A stretch of 64,000 bases of DNA, taken from contig JAKVCU010000055.1 of assembly GCA_022448955.1 (NCBI GenBank), forward strand, positions 56,084 through 120,083. Direction: 5' to 3'. Position numbers and translations under genes: made by a program. The notes beneath the pieces are model-generated. The model was not told the DNA's origin. It saw only the letters and a list, made by a program, of their open reading frames with translations, and made no database searches. Position 1 is the first letter of the stretch; every line of letters begins with the position of its first letter. This stretch comes from Saprospiraceae bacterium. Its GTDB lineage: Bacteria; Bacteroidota; Bacteroidia; Chitinophagales; Saprospiraceae. Below, one piece after another: positions 18,019 through 28,269 of this stretch.

Positions 18019-18468
18019 GTCGAGTGATTTCTTTTCGTAAAGATTATATTCCTCGAGTTGCCCCGAGGAATTCCTTAAAATTTAGTTAAAACGGGTGATT
18101 TAGAGGAAGACGGCAGCAATCTTGAAGAAGTTGCAAAAATCACTTTCATTACAGATCAACAATTCAAATTCATCGACTAAAGACCTCTTTTTTTCGATTA
18201 AAAGCACCTTGCCAAATAAGCTCTTCGAGCTAAAGCAGCTCCCAGCTAGCGTAGATGGGGTAAAAGAATAAGCGGCTATTCAAAATTGCTTGTACAATAA
18301 AAATGGTCCTACTTAAAAATTTAGCAGCAATTAAACCCAATAAGAAAATTGGAGTCCAATGATCAAAAATAGATTATGCGAGCCTGCCGGCCGAAGGCCG
18401 GAGCAAAGCGGTTCCATTGGTGCAGAAATTTTTCTGCATTTTGCCACTTGCAAAAAAATTTTAAACAC
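18019..18468. repeat. Dispersed modular hairpin repeat, copy R2 (about 18269-18440), in a 450-bp gap
   Basis: From 18269: TAAGCGGCTATTCAAAAT, TGCTTGTACAATAAAA, then after about 70 bp of unrelated sequence a GC-rich hairpin CCGGCC-GAA-GGCCGG (18387-18401), CCATTGGTGCA and a TGCAGAAA/TTTCTGCA hairpin (18421-18438). The order and motifs match copies R1, R3 and R5. The part 18019-18268 shows nothing I can name. The open frame of the next gene runs backwards through this repeat, which is why its start was moved. Confidence 0.7.
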
Positions 18469-19329
18469 ATGAAATATTTTAATTTGTTGATAGTTACGCT
18501 GATGTTCTTATCCCTATCATGTAGTAAAGATGATAATCCTATAGAAGAAACGCCCCCAATAGAGGAAACACAAGGATACAATATGCTACTAATTGGGAAT
18601 AGTTTTTTTAAACCCTATGCTGAAAATCTTGATGCTTTAGCCATGGATGCAGGGTTTGAAGATCACCATAGCACATTAGTGAAACGTGGAGGAGAAAATG
18701 GTAGACCTATTAATTTTTGGAACGATTCAACCTCCCAAGAACACCAGCTCATTAAAGCTGTTCTTGACCAAGGAGACATTGAACTTTTTGGAATGACTTC
18801 TGGACACGAAGCAGAAAATCCTACAGAAGGTCATCGTGCTTGGATAGAATATGCCTTACAGAAGAATCCTGACATTACTATCTTCATTGCAACACCCTGC
18901 ATTGATTTCCCAGCAAATTGGAATCAATTGGCAGCAGACAATGGATTCGATTCAGTTCAAGAACTGTACGAATATTTTATAGATGAGATTGTTCACCATA
19001 ATATCGTAGACGAATTAAGAGCTGAATTTCCATCCACCAATATTTTTACGATCCCTACAGGTTGGGCAGCCATTAACTTAAATCAAATGCATCAAGATAG
19101 TTTATTATTGGATGATATCGACTTTATGGGGCCAAAGCCTAGTTCACTATTTACAGATCAAAAGGGGCATCAAGGGCAAATTGTCATAGAAACAGGTACA
19201 CTCGTATGGTTAAATAGTATTTATCATGTTGATCTTAGTGAAAACAACTATGAAACAGGCTTTAACACAAACTTACACGACATTGCCCAACAAATAATGG
19301 ATCATCATGATTCTAATTACAAGCAATAA
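18469..19329 (+). CDS. SGNH-hydrolase-like lipoprotein
   Basis: 286 residues from ATG 18469, chosen because MKYFNLLIVTLMFLSLSC is a lipoprotein signal (Cys at 18) and the codons upstream lie in a dispersed repeat. After an acidic linker the domain starts MLLIGNSFF, the Gly-Asn-Ser of block I in SGNH/GDSL hydrolases. A late DQKGHQG segment could supply the C-terminal His. SGNH-like proteins of this type are often esterases or carbohydrate deacetylases, or catalytically silent. Probably envelope-anchored and monocistronic. The fold call is moderate, the function unknown. Confidence 0.7.
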   Translation: MKYFNLLIVTLMFLSLSCSKDDNPIEETPPIEETQGYNMLLIGNSFFKPYAENLDALAMDAGFEDHHSTLVKRGGENGRPINFWNDSTSQEHQLIKAVLDQGDIELFGMTSGHEAENPTEGHRAWIEYALQKNPDITIFIATPCIDFPANWNQLAADNGFDSVQELYEYFIDEIVHHNIVDELRAEFPSTNIFTIPTGWAAINLNQMHQDSLLLDDIDFMGPKPSSLFTDQKGHQGQIVIETGTLVWLNSIYHVDLSENNYETGFNTNLHDIAQQIMDHHDSNYKQ

Positions 19330-19342
19330 AGAATAGTCATTG

Positions 19343-19385
19343 ATATTGGTAAGGCCAAAACTTACGACTTTGGCCTTACCAATAT
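19343..19385. terminator. 17-bp stem hairpin between convergent genes
   Basis: Perfect inverted repeat ATATTGGTAAGGCCAAA/TTTGGCCTTACCAATAT with a 9-nt loop, 14 nt after the lipoprotein gene. There is no T-tract on either side, but the position between convergent genes fits a bidirectional stop. Confidence 0.55.
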
Positions 19386-19475
19386 ACCATACTGAAGTTT
19401 CGTTTGCATGGATATGCATAGCTTTTTTGATGAGTTGTAGCTTATTCTTGTTTTGGGTATTAAAGCTGAGTAAAT

Positions 19476-21749
19476 TTAGGCCATTGAGACCCTTACAGCA
19501 GCTTGTTTTTTCTCCTCATAGTCCACTATAATAACTCTATTATTCACCTTGGGATGCTCTAATAACCAATTGGCAATTGGCGTCACAACACTTTGCTCTA
19601 TTGCTCTTTGCAGTGGACGTGCACCATAACGTTCATCGAATCCAATGCCAACTAAATATGCTATAATACGATCAGTAAACTGAACACGTAGCTTCTTTTT
19701 CAAAAATCCCTCTCTTTGTTTTAACTCCTCTAGTTCTTTCTGTGTAATCTTTAAGATATCCTCTTCTTCTAATGCATTAAAATGAACGATACCATCGATT
19801 CGATTCACAAATTCTGGGCGAAAGTGACGCATTACTGCGGAATGGTAATGATCTTCATCACTCGTAGAGTTGGTAAATCCAATAGACGTTCGATTAGTCG
19901 CACCTAGGTTGGAAGTCATGATGATGATAGAGTTTCTAAAGTTAGTGATACGGCCATAAGCATCCACCAACACGCCTTCATCTAATACCGTCAATAAGGC
20001 ATCAAAAATAGCAGGATGTGCTTTTTCTACCTCATCCAACAATAAAACAGAAAATGGACGTTCACGAATTTCTTTCACCAATTGCCCCACTTCTCTACCC
20101 TCACCAATCAATCGACTGATCTGGCTAGGATGCTGAAATTCGCTCATATCGATACGAATTAATGGCGACTTTTGCTGACCTTTCCCAAAAAAGTAATCCG
20201 CCAAAGCTTTTGCACTAGCCGTTTTCCCTACGCCTGTTGGCCCCACAAACAAAAGGGTATTGATTGGTTTATAAGGATTATTCAATCCCGCCTTGTAGAT
20301 TTTAACAATACTACTTAACTGTTTGATTACCCTAGGCTGTCCGATAATACGACCATTGAAGAAATCGTTTAGCTCTTTTTGATCCAATAATAAATCATCT
20401 CTCAGGAATAAGTCTGGCAAACCCGTTTGTTTGGTAAAATTTTGAATGACTTCTGCCTTATAAATATCGGATTTATCAGAAATATCGGCTTCACTTATGC
20501 ATTGCCCAAGAAATTTGATGCCCTTCCCCGGAAAAGATTCATAGGGATAATAACGTAACAACAGCCGATAGGCCAAATTCATAGCCTCCTCATGAATATC
20601 TACTTTCAAATTTTTTCGTGCATAATCAGCAAACTTCTGTAAGATGACCTGTATTCGTTTTTCAGGTAATTCGTCTACCTGCACTAGCTGAAACGACTCC
20701 ACAAAACCAGGCAGTAATCTGCGCATACTTTCCACTTCTTCTGGCGTTGCCTCCCCTATGAGTTGTAGCTTATTTTGCTGCAGAAATGCTCTTAAAAAAG
20801 CAGCAACACTATCCTCTGGGCCCTCACCCCCTATTTGCATAAGCTGCACCATATTTACTACCCAAAGAATTCCATTAGCCGACTGCAATTCCTCCACCAA
20901 TTCTTCTACCGTCTCTTGCCATTCCCCTAGATATTTAGAACTAGCGGTAATTCGCTGCGGCATAATTTGCCAAAAACTAAACTCTAGCTGTTCTTTTTTA
21001 GAGCTTATTTTTTTAATGACTTGCGTCAAAACAGCACTTTTGCCCACCCCATGATTACCCACGATCAGGACATTGGAACGAGTATTAATCAACTTTTCAA
21101 AAACTTCATTTACCTTATCCTCTAGCTCCCATGCTGCTTCTGGATAGGAGGCCATATTCTTTCGAATTCCTTTAGTGAAAGGAAATTTCTCTGCTAATCT
21201 ATTTAAGGTATGATACTCTCTTTGATAGTTAAATCCACCATAATTCGTATCTCTATTAGTATTAACCCGTAGGCTGATAATATCCAATACAGGCTTTTTA
21301 TAGCGAAGCAGGTTATAAATTTTATTTGGCGAAAGCTGATTTAGATAGTTAGTAGCGAAGTGCTTAGCAAGTGATTCAAATTGCTTAGGATCATAATAAT
21401 AAAAGCTATGATTAAACAAGGGCAAGTAACAATCATAGTAATTATGATCTGTCTCTCCATATACTAATGCAACAGGTATTTTTAATTGGTAGGAAACAGG
21501 GAAAGCACCGCTCTTATCTCGATAGGTGGGACGCACCTTAACTTCTATCACTTTCAGGCGAGGCACCTTGATATCAAAAGTAGGATAGTAGTCGAACTTT
21601 TTGTATTGCTTGTGAAGATGATCTTGAATAGAAGATTTGATACTAGAGATATCTTTGTCAATAGCTTTTATTTCTGAGCCTACCAACATACCGAGTTGGT
21701 GGCCATCTCCGATTTCATAGCAAAGAAGTGGATAATTGATTTTTTCCAT
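19476..21749 (-). CDS. ClpB/ClpA-like two-module AAA+ protein with unusual N-terminus and degenerate first module
   Basis: 757 residues. The first about 200 residues are not the Clp N-domain repeat but an unrecognised region (with KVPRLKVIEVKVRPTY). Module 1 has Walker A GNHGVGKS (231-238), but Walker B is ILWVVN (294-299) in place of the usual ILFIDE, and the arginine-finger region reads LLPGFVESF. It can probably bind but not hydrolyse ATP. Module 2 is complete: GPTGVGKT (503-510), VLLLDEVEKAH (568-), TSNLGA, RPEFVNRID and a C-terminal ClpB D2-small domain (GARPLQRAIEQ). No ClpP-binding loop or middle coiled-coil is evident. It is a disaggregase-like or specialised remodelling factor. Confidence 0.85.
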   Translation of the reverse strand: MEKINYPLLCYEIGDGHQLGMLVGSEIKAIDKDISSIKSSIQDHLHKQYKKFDYYPTFDIKVPRLKVIEVKVRPTYRDKSGAFPVSYQLKIPVALVYGETDHNYYDCYLPLFNHSFYYYDPKQFESLAKHFATNYLNQLSPNKIYNLLRYKKPVLDIISLRVNTNRDTNYGGFNYQREYHTLNRLAEKFPFTKGIRKNMASYPEAAWELEDKVNEVFEKLINTRSNVLIVGNHGVGKSAVLTQVIKKISSKKEQLEFSFWQIMPQRITASSKYLGEWQETVEELVEELQSANGILWVVNMVQLMQIGGEGPEDSVAAFLRAFLQQNKLQLIGEATPEEVESMRRLLPGFVESFQLVQVDELPEKRIQVILQKFADYARKNLKVDIHEEAMNLAYRLLLRYYPYESFPGKGIKFLGQCISEADISDKSDIYKAEVIQNFTKQTGLPDLFLRDDLLLDQKELNDFFNGRIIGQPRVIKQLSSIVKIYKAGLNNPYKPINTLLFVGPTGVGKTASAKALADYFFGKGQQKSPLIRIDMSEFQHPSQISRLIGEGREVGQLVKEIRERPFSVLLLDEVEKAHPAIFDALLTVLDEGVLVDAYGRITNFRNSIIIMTSNLGATNRTSIGFTNSTSDEDHYHSAVMRHFRPEFVNRIDGIVHFNALEEEDILKITQKELEELKQREGFLKKKLRVQFTDRIIAYLVGIGFDERYGARPLQRAIEQSVVTPIANWLLEHPKVNNRVIIVDYEEKKQAAVRVSMA

Positions 21750-21785
21750 AGGGCTTATTAATTGAGGCTTTCAAAATAAAGTTTA

Positions 21786-22955
21786 TTACTCTACATACAA
21801 AACTAAGCCTTTTAAATAAGCACCTTCAGGGTGAAATAAACTTACTGGATGGTCAGATGCTTGCGAAAGATGACGCATTACCCTTACTTGGCGCCCAGCT
21901 TCGATAGCTGCTGCTACAATTGTATTATAAAATAGCTGCTGGTCAACCACTTGCGAACAAGAAAAGGTAAAAACCATCCCCCCCTTTTTGACATGTTTAA
22001 GTGCTAGTGCATTCAATCGTTTATAACCTTGAATGGCATTATGTCGCTTTTTAAGACTTTTGGCGAAAGCCGGAGGATCTACAACTATTAAATCATACAC
22101 CTGTGTATTTTCCTTTAGAAACTTGAGCACATCTGCTGCATAAGACTGATGCTGTCCCTTTGTAAATCCATTTAAAGCTACATTTTCGTCCGTTAAGTCT
22201 ATCGCTTTTTGCGAAATATCCACCGAATGCACTTCTTTTGCGCCTGCTTGCAGGGCATAAATGGAGAAACCTCCTGTATAACAGAAAGAGTTGAGTACTT
22301 TTTTCCCCGTAGCATATTGTGCAAGCAAAAGGCGATTATCTCTTTGATCAAGGAAAAAGCCTGTTTTTTGTCCTTCCTTCCAATTGACTAAAAACTGATG
22401 CCCAAATTCTTTCACTACGCCTTTTACCTCATTTCCGAATAATAGACTATTTTCTATCTGTGTGGCATAATCTCTTGGTAAGGTTTCTGCACTCTTATCA
22501 TAGATCGTTGTCAACTCATCTCCTAACACCTTTCTCAAGGCCTCTACAATTGCATCTTTCGATAAATGCATGCCAATCGAGTGGCACTGAATTACAGCTG
22601 TCTGATCGTACACATCAATAATCAAACCAGGTAGGCCATCACCTTCTGCATGAATGAGGCGATAGCAATTAGTATCACCAACAATAAGTTGTTTTCTGAA
22701 ATGATAGGCATTTTGAAGTTTTGAAATCCAGAATGCTAAATCTGCGTTCGTTTTTTCAAAGGAAAAAATACGTACACAAATACTTCCATCTTGAAAATGA
22801 CCTGTGGCCAAGTATTCTCCTCCAGCAGAATATACTTCTACTATCTCGCCATCCCTTAGCAATCCCTCTTTTCGTCCTACCGCACCGGAAAATACCCAAG
22901 GATGAAATCTACGCAGTGCTGCATCTCTTTTCTTTTTTAGAAAAATCTTTTTCAT
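21786..22955 (-). CDS. Class I SAM-dependent rRNA (cytosine-C5) methyltransferase, RlmI-like
   Basis: About 389 residues from ATG 22955; a GTG two codons upstream is also open. An N-terminal PUA domain (about 1-70: KKRDAALRRFHPWVFSGAV) leads to an EEHEE-type linker and a Rossmann methyltransferase core with VLNSFCYTGGFSIYAL (SAM binding), VHSVDIS, DLIVVDPPAFAK (motif IV) and FTFSCSQ (catalytic Cys in motif VI). RlmI methylates C1962 of 23S rRNA in E. coli. The length and motif order are normal. It follows a strong terminator and so has its own promoter. Confidence 0.92.
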   Translation of the reverse strand: MKKIFLKKKRDAALRRFHPWVFSGAVGRKEGLLRDGEIVEVYSAGGEYLATGHFQDGSICVRIFSFEKTNADLAFWISKLQNAYHFRKQLIVGDTNCYRLIHAEGDGLPGLIIDVYDQTAVIQCHSIGMHLSKDAIVEALRKVLGDELTTIYDKSAETLPRDYATQIENSLLFGNEVKGVVKEFGHQFLVNWKEGQKTGFFLDQRDNRLLLAQYATGKKVLNSFCYTGGFSIYALQAGAKEVHSVDISQKAIDLTDENVALNGFTKGQHQSYAADVLKFLKENTQVYDLIVVDPPAFAKSLKKRHNAIQGYKRLNALALKHVKKGGMVFTFSCSQVVDQQLFYNTIVAAAIEAGRQVRVMRHLSQASDHPVSLFHPEGAYLKGLVLYVE

Positions 22956-22969
22956 CCACACAAAGTAAA

Positions 22970-23005
22970 AAAAAATACCCTATTGCAAGCAATGGGGTAT
23001 TTTTT
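22970..23005 (-). terminator. Strong rho-independent terminator of the T9SS cargo gene
   Basis: A 17-bp stem containing one T-G wobble and a 2-nt loop (possibly opening to 4-6 nt); AAAAAATACCC on one side and GGGTATTTTTT on the other give a T-tract on either strand. It lies 15 nt after the stop of the large secreted protein gene. Confidence 0.85.
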
Positions 23006-23020
23006 CGAAGACTAATTTTA

Positions 23021-26000
23021 TTATCGAAGTAAGCTTACATCGCCTTTTTCTTCAAAAATTTCGGCATCCTCGGTATCTACTTTTTTATAAGAAATTTTAT
23101 AAATGTAAACGTCAGATGGTGCAGGTTTGCCATTGTAAGTACCATCCCACCCCCGATCTAGATCATCATTATCAAATACCAATTGCCCCCAACGATTAAA
23201 TACTTTCATATCTATAACTTCTACACCACCAGAAGAAACTGGGAAGAAGAAATCATTTTTATTATCCCCATTAGGAGTAAATACATTTGGAATTGCAACG
23301 GTAGGTGCAATGAATTCAACTGTGACAGCAGCTTCATCGGTACAACCAATATTATTAGTCACCGTAACAGCATAAGTAACTGGCCCACCAAGAGAAGAGG
23401 TATGAGTGATAATAGCTGTATTGCCACCATAATCCTCTTCATTAACCGTCCAAGTATACGTCAATTCCTGATCTGGAGGACTTACAATTGCAGTAATAGT
23501 GTCCACAATCCCAATGTCAATTTGAATGGGGAGGTTTCCATCATTCGGTACAACGATCAACTCTTCAATACTAATATTTTCCTCTACAAAGACCATTACA
23601 GTTTCTGTAAGGACTTCACAATCCAATCCATAATTATAGATCAATACGTATTCCGTATCAGCAGAAGGTGTTTGTACTAAAGTAGCTTCATTACCTACTT
23701 CTACACCATCCACCAACCAAGTATAAGACTGTGGTACATCTTCTGGTGCAGTTCCAACAGCTACCAATTCTACTTGATCTCCCTCACAAATGGTCGTATC
23801 CATACTAATGCTTACACTTGCTTGCTCAATAACCAATACCGTAACAGAACCTTCAAAATCAGGACAACCATCAATACTTGCGACTACATTATAGGTCGTT
23901 GTAACATCAGGACTTACAACTGGATCTGCTTCATTAGAACTAAAATCAGGATCGTCTGGAGAACTCCAAGAATAGGCTAGCCCTACGTTTGGATCTTCAT
24001 TAAGATTAAGATTGCCAGAAAAACAGATAGTAGGATCAGCCGGGAAGCTAACACTTGGTGCTTGATTTACAGTTATCACTACCATTTCCTCTATTTCACC
24101 ACACTCATATTCAAAAACAAGCTTAAAAGAAGTAGTCTCAGTGATTCCATTTATTTCCAAATCTGGCCCTACCGAAGTATTACCACTTTCCCATTCCCAT
24201 CTATAAGTTGCATCATTTCCATCAGGAAGATTACTGCTTGCATTGATCGTGATATCATCACCAGAACAAACTAATTGGTCTTCAGAAACGGTTAATGTAA
24301 TATCGCTTAATACGGTAATAGTTACTTGATCTTCTATTGTACCACAACCATTGGTAGCGGCAAGTACATAAGTGGTTGTTTGAGCTGGATTTACGACTAA
24401 TGCAGGGTCAGTAGATGTAAAACTAGGATCATTCGGAGAGCTCCACTCATAAGTTGTTAATGCATCATTTGCAAAATTTAACTGAAGCGATTCTCCCAGA
24501 CATATTGTTTGATCTGGAGAAAGATCAACAAAAGGCTGATCAGAAACCCCTATGTCTGTACTAATACTTAAACCACAGGTTCCCGAACTTGCCGTCATGG
24601 TATAAGTAGTGGTTTCAAAAGGCGTGGCAGTAGGTGTTAAACAATCAGTACAAGAAAGTCCTTCTGGCGTCCACTCAATTTCTTCCAATGCTCCGTCAGC
24701 TGTTACGACAATATCGACAGATTCACCTCCACAAATAACAGTATCCATTGGGCTAATACTAACATTGGGTATAGTATCAACATTAATTTTCACGGTACTA
24801 AGGTCTTCACAAACTCCGTTGGTCGTCAAACGAGTATAAGTGAGTGTCTCTTGAGCTGAAATTACTAAGTTATACAATGAATCAGGCGATTCAAAACCAA
24901 TGGTTGGCGACCAATCAAAGTTAATATTTTGGAAATCGGATGGTTCATAAATTGGTGAACTAAAAACAATTATAGTTCCAATACAAACAGTAGTATCTAC
25001 AGGTTCAATACTCAAATCAGATGGAAGTGAATCTACCAAAATAGTAATCGTATCTTGCTTAATACAACCAGGAATCTCCACCTGAGCAATATAAGTAGTT
25101 GGCACCTCTGGCGTGGCCACGATGCTATTCCCTACAATATTGCTTAATGACCCGTCATCTGGTGTCCAAGTAGCCTCAATATTAGCAGGAGAAGCATTTA
25201 CCGCAAGGTCAACGGCGGTGCCCAAACATATTTGAAGGGTATCTGCTTCTAAAATTTCTACATCAATAATAGCAACATTAACCTCAAAGGAAGCCTCCAC
25301 TACACATGCCCCACGCGTAGCAGTTAGGGTATATGTACCAGATTCCTGCGGAAATGCAAGCGTATTTGGATTAGAAGCATCCTCAATATCACCAGGCCCC
25401 ATCCATTCGTACACAACACCTTCTTCTATTGCAGTTGTTCCTAAGATCAAAGGTTCCCCTTGACAAAGGGTTGTATCTTCGGCTATAGTTACAGTAGGTA
25501 ATTCGAATACTTCAACAAGAATACTATCCGTAGAGGGTAGTGGACATAAAGCATCGATCCCACTTACTTCTAAATAATAGGTCGTTGTTTCCGTTGGGGA
25601 AACTTCTGGATTAGACATATCCGAGCTAAACCCTGGAGGTATGGAAGTCCAAGAATAGCTGGTTCCCGGAACAAAAGTCCCGCCTATATTTATAGCTTCT
25701 CCTATACAAACCTGTGCATCATCCGCTATTTCATATCCAGGAGCCAATCCTTCTAGAACCGTCAGCTCCATTGTATCTGTTAAGGTACAAGTAGGAGCAA
25801 TTAAGCTCACTATTATTTCATGGGTACCTGATTGATCAGCAATTATAAAAGGATTTGGACAATCAGTACAACTCAAGCTCACTTCTGCAGGCGCCTGCCA
25901 TTCGTAAGTAGCATCTTCAAAATTACTGCCTGCTACTATCTGGATTTCTTCATTCCTACAAACGGTTTGATCAGGTCCAGCTGTAACATCAAACACTTGA

Positions 26001-28069
26001 ACTTTAACGATTATAGTATCTTCGTAACAAACCGCATCGATTACTGCTTGGTAATTTGTTGTTTCTGATGGAGTAGCTATAGGATCTAAACAATTAAGAC
26101 ATGATAAAGTAGCTGTATCACCAATCCATTCGATACTTTCTATACCACTTTGAATCTCAATTTGAATAGATTCTCCCGCACAAATTGCAGTGTCCGAGCC
26201 ACTCAATACTATGGGCTCTACGGGTGCTAGAATATCAGGATCGGACGGCCCCCAATCAACAGCAATTCCACCATCGCCTATTTGATTGCCCCAATCATTC
26301 ACTAAAATAACATAAACTTCACCTTCCAATGCAGGAATAGTGGAAGCAAAATCATCCCCATTAGCCCCTGGTATCGGCGCACAATCAAATTCATCCTCAA
26401 CAGGTAGACCCGTCACCGGATTAATATCTGCTAGACCTGTAGGGTCAGCACCACCTGCCCAAGAAGACCTAATAGGCTGGTTGTTAGTGATAAAGTCGAC
26501 AATATCATTAGGTGTTTCACAAACTTCCTCTTGATTAAAAGGTCCCCAGACACTAAAGTCAATATCAGAAGGGTTGTCTGCACTTTCTAGGATGAATCCA
26601 AACGGTCCATCAGCTTGTGCTTCTATAGAAAACCAGTAGAAGTCTGGCTCAACACCCACACCAAACCAGCATCCATCATTAACGCCTGCAGTAATTTCCA
26701 TATCCTGAAAACCATCTTCAAAAGTAAAGATCGATGGTACACCATCTTCCTCAATACATCCATTAAGCGGATTACAAAGTGCATCAACTAATGCCGGTGA
26801 TAATGAACAATCAGCTTCTACGATATCTATATTAAAATCAATACAACCATCTGCTTGTGCTACTATGATATAATAATCACCAGGATCTTGGAAATTAGCC
26901 CCTGAAATAAAGCCTGTAGGCCCCTGAGCTACACAAATTGAGTTTGGATCAGTTGGAGGACCATCTAATACTAAAACACCTCCATTTGTCACTTGAATAT
27001 CTGCACAAAGTCCACCTAGAGAATTATATACAAAAACGTATTCTGGACCATTAATGAAGCCATCATTTGTGCAGGCAGTTTCGCCAAAAGTAGCAGCCCC
27101 CTCACAAGTACTGAAGTCGCCACTGAAAGGCAAATCACCAATCACCGTAGGGTTATCCGAACTAGAACCATCACATTCCAAAGGAGTACATTCCCATATA
27201 ACCTCAAAACCTTCTTGCTGTACTGAACCATCTGAAGTGAACTGTAAGGTAACACATTGTGTAGAAACCTGTATAGGAAAAGAGTTGCCATTACCATTTC
27301 CTTGAATAACCGCAATCAATTCTCCGTTAATATCATCCCCAGCAAAAATGGATAGTTGATCAAAGCTATTTTCCGTATTATAAAATGGAATATTTAATTC
27401 AATACACTGATGGAAGTCAGCAGGACAAATAGTGTAAACACAATTTTCGTTAGAGCTATAGTCCCCATCTGGACCACCTGAATCATAAAATGTACCGGTA
27501 CAAGCGCTCGTGAAGGAAGAATCGCCACAATTCACATCTGGAACGAACTCTTCAATACAGATAGTGAAATCACCCCAATTGGGCGTCGCTGAAGCACTAT
27601 AATCGTTGATCCGTAAAAAGTACTGCGTATTTGGCGTAAGCCCTAACACATCTAGTTGAAGGCTTGTTTCACCATTCTCTGCTGACAGACAGAATAATTC
27701 CGCTAATCCATCAACAACACAATCACCACGGTATAAGGCTATCTGAGGGTTATTCAAAACCTCACCATTGGGTCCAAGTGGAGTACCTTGAACGGAGATA
27801 GTCAAATCGATTAAATCAGTAGTAGTTTGGAAACCAAACCATACGTCATTTTGGACAGTCCCACCATTAAAACAACTTGGTGTATTTCCAAATCCAATAT
27901 CACTTGCAGTTGCATCAATGTTTGTAAAAAAAGTAGTTGGCGTGTCTTCGCAGATTGGCACCGCTCCGAGATCGATTAATCCATCACAATCATCATTTGT
28001 TGGTACTTGGGCCAAAAGCGAATTCATCCCAATGAATAGGAAAGAAAAGAAGGTTAGAAATGATTTCAT
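23021..28069 (-). CDS. Large secreted multi-domain protein with CUB and Ig/PKD-like repeats and a T9SS type B sorting domain
   Basis: 1682 residues with a signal peptide (to LLAQ, 21). An N-terminal beta domain (22-180) is followed by a CUB-like domain (about 181-296: CTGTFYDSGGPDGDYSSNENCVYTICP, EGFEVIWECTP). Then come a further lectin-like region and about ten Ig/PKD-like repeats of 80-100 residues, each with patterns such as C-x2-C-x2-P-x-ATP-x2-TT-x-Y and ending near an -ICxGE- motif. The last about 95 residues (IPNVFTPNGDNKNDFF, FNRWGQLVF, GWDGTYNG) are the gliding-motility-associated C-terminal domain recognised by the type IX secretion system. It is probably a surface adhesin or matrix protein. 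It has its own terminator. Confidence 0.93.
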   Translation of the reverse strand: MKSFLTFFSFLFIGMNSLLAQVPTNDDCDGLIDLGAVPICEDTPTTFFTNIDATASDIGFGNTPSCFNGGTVQNDVWFGFQTTTDLIDLTISVQGTPLGPNGEVLNNPQIALYRGDCVVDGLAELFCLSAENGETSLQLDVLGLTPNTQYFLRINDYSASATPNWGDFTICIEEFVPDVNCGDSSFTSACTGTFYDSGGPDGDYSSNENCVYTICPADFHQCIELNIPFYNTENSFDQLSIFAGDDINGELIAVIQGNGNGNSFPIQVSTQCVTLQFTSDGSVQQEGFEVIWECTPLECDGSSSDNPTVIGDLPFSGDFSTCEGAATFGETACTNDGFINGPEYVFVYNSLGGLCADIQVTNGGVLVLDGPPTDPNSICVAQGPTGFISGANFQDPGDYYIIVAQADGCIDFNIDIVEADCSLSPALVDALCNPLNGCIEEDGVPSIFTFEDGFQDMEITAGVNDGCWFGVGVEPDFYWFSIEAQADGPFGFILESADNPSDIDFSVWGPFNQEEVCETPNDIVDFITNNQPIRSSWAGGADPTGLADINPVTGLPVEDEFDCAPIPGANGDDFASTIPALEGEVYVILVNDWGNQIGDGGIAVDWGPSDPDILAPVEPIVLSGSDTAICAGESIQIEIQSGIESIEWIGDTATLSCLNCLDPIATPSETTNYQAVIDAVCYEDTIIVKVQVFDVTAGPDQTVCRNEEIQIVAGSNFEDATYEWQAPAEVSLSCTDCPNPFIIADQSGTHEIIVSLIAPTCTLTDTMELTVLEGLAPGYEIADDAQVCIGEAINIGGTFVPGTSYSWTSIPPGFSSDMSNPEVSPTETTTYYLEVSGIDALCPLPSTDSILVEVFELPTVTIAEDTTLCQGEPLILGTTAIEEGVVYEWMGPGDIEDASNPNTLAFPQESGTYTLTATRGACVVEASFEVNVAIIDVEILEADTLQICLGTAVDLAVNASPANIEATWTPDDGSLSNIVGNSIVATPEVPTTYIAQVEIPGCIKQDTITILVDSLPSDLSIEPVDTTVCIGTIIVFSSPIYEPSDFQNINFDWSPTIGFESPDSLYNLVISAQETLTYTRLTTNGVCEDLSTVKINVDTIPNVSISPMDTVICGGESVDIVVTADGALEEIEWTPEGLSCTDCLTPTATPFETTTYTMTASSGTCGLSISTDIGVSDQPFVDLSPDQTICLGESLQLNFANDALTTYEWSSPNDPSFTSTDPALVVNPAQTTTYVLAATNGCGTIEDQVTITVLSDITLTVSEDQLVCSGDDITINASSNLPDGNDATYRWEWESGNTSVGPDLEINGITETTSFKLVFEYECGEIEEMVVITVNQAPSVSFPADPTICFSGNLNLNEDPNVGLAYSWSSPDDPDFSSNEADPVVSPDVTTTYNVVASIDGCPDFEGSVTVLVIEQASVSISMDTTICEGDQVELVAVGTAPEDVPQSYTWLVDGVEVGNEATLVQTPSADTEYVLIYNYGLDCEVLTETVMVFVEENISIEELIVVPNDGNLPIQIDIGIVDTITAIVSPPDQELTYTWTVNEEDYGGNTAIITHTSSLGGPVTYAVTVTNNIGCTDEAAVTVEFIAPTVAIPNVFTPNGDNKNDFFFPVSSGGVEVIDMKVFNRWGQLVFDNDDLDRGWDGTYNGKPAPSDVYIYKISYKKVDTEDAEIFEEKGDVSLLR

Positions 28070-28269
28070 TCTAATGTTTTTCTTTAGAAAATTTTTTTCA
28101 CTTCACGCAGAGGTAGAAAGTTAGCCTATCATTGTATTTTACTTTGCTGAAGCTTTGTCCATACAATTGATAATCTGCCTCCTTACTAATTGACCAAAAA
28201 TAATCAAATTTCTTAATTATTAATCCCAAAGACAGATTTTGGAAGCAGATGTGACAAAAGTTTTATTGC

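Noticed and set aside
23183..27305. Several plus-strand frames of 60-165 codons
   Set aside because: All lie opposite the 1682-residue T9SS cargo gene, and are explained by its low stop density on the other strand.
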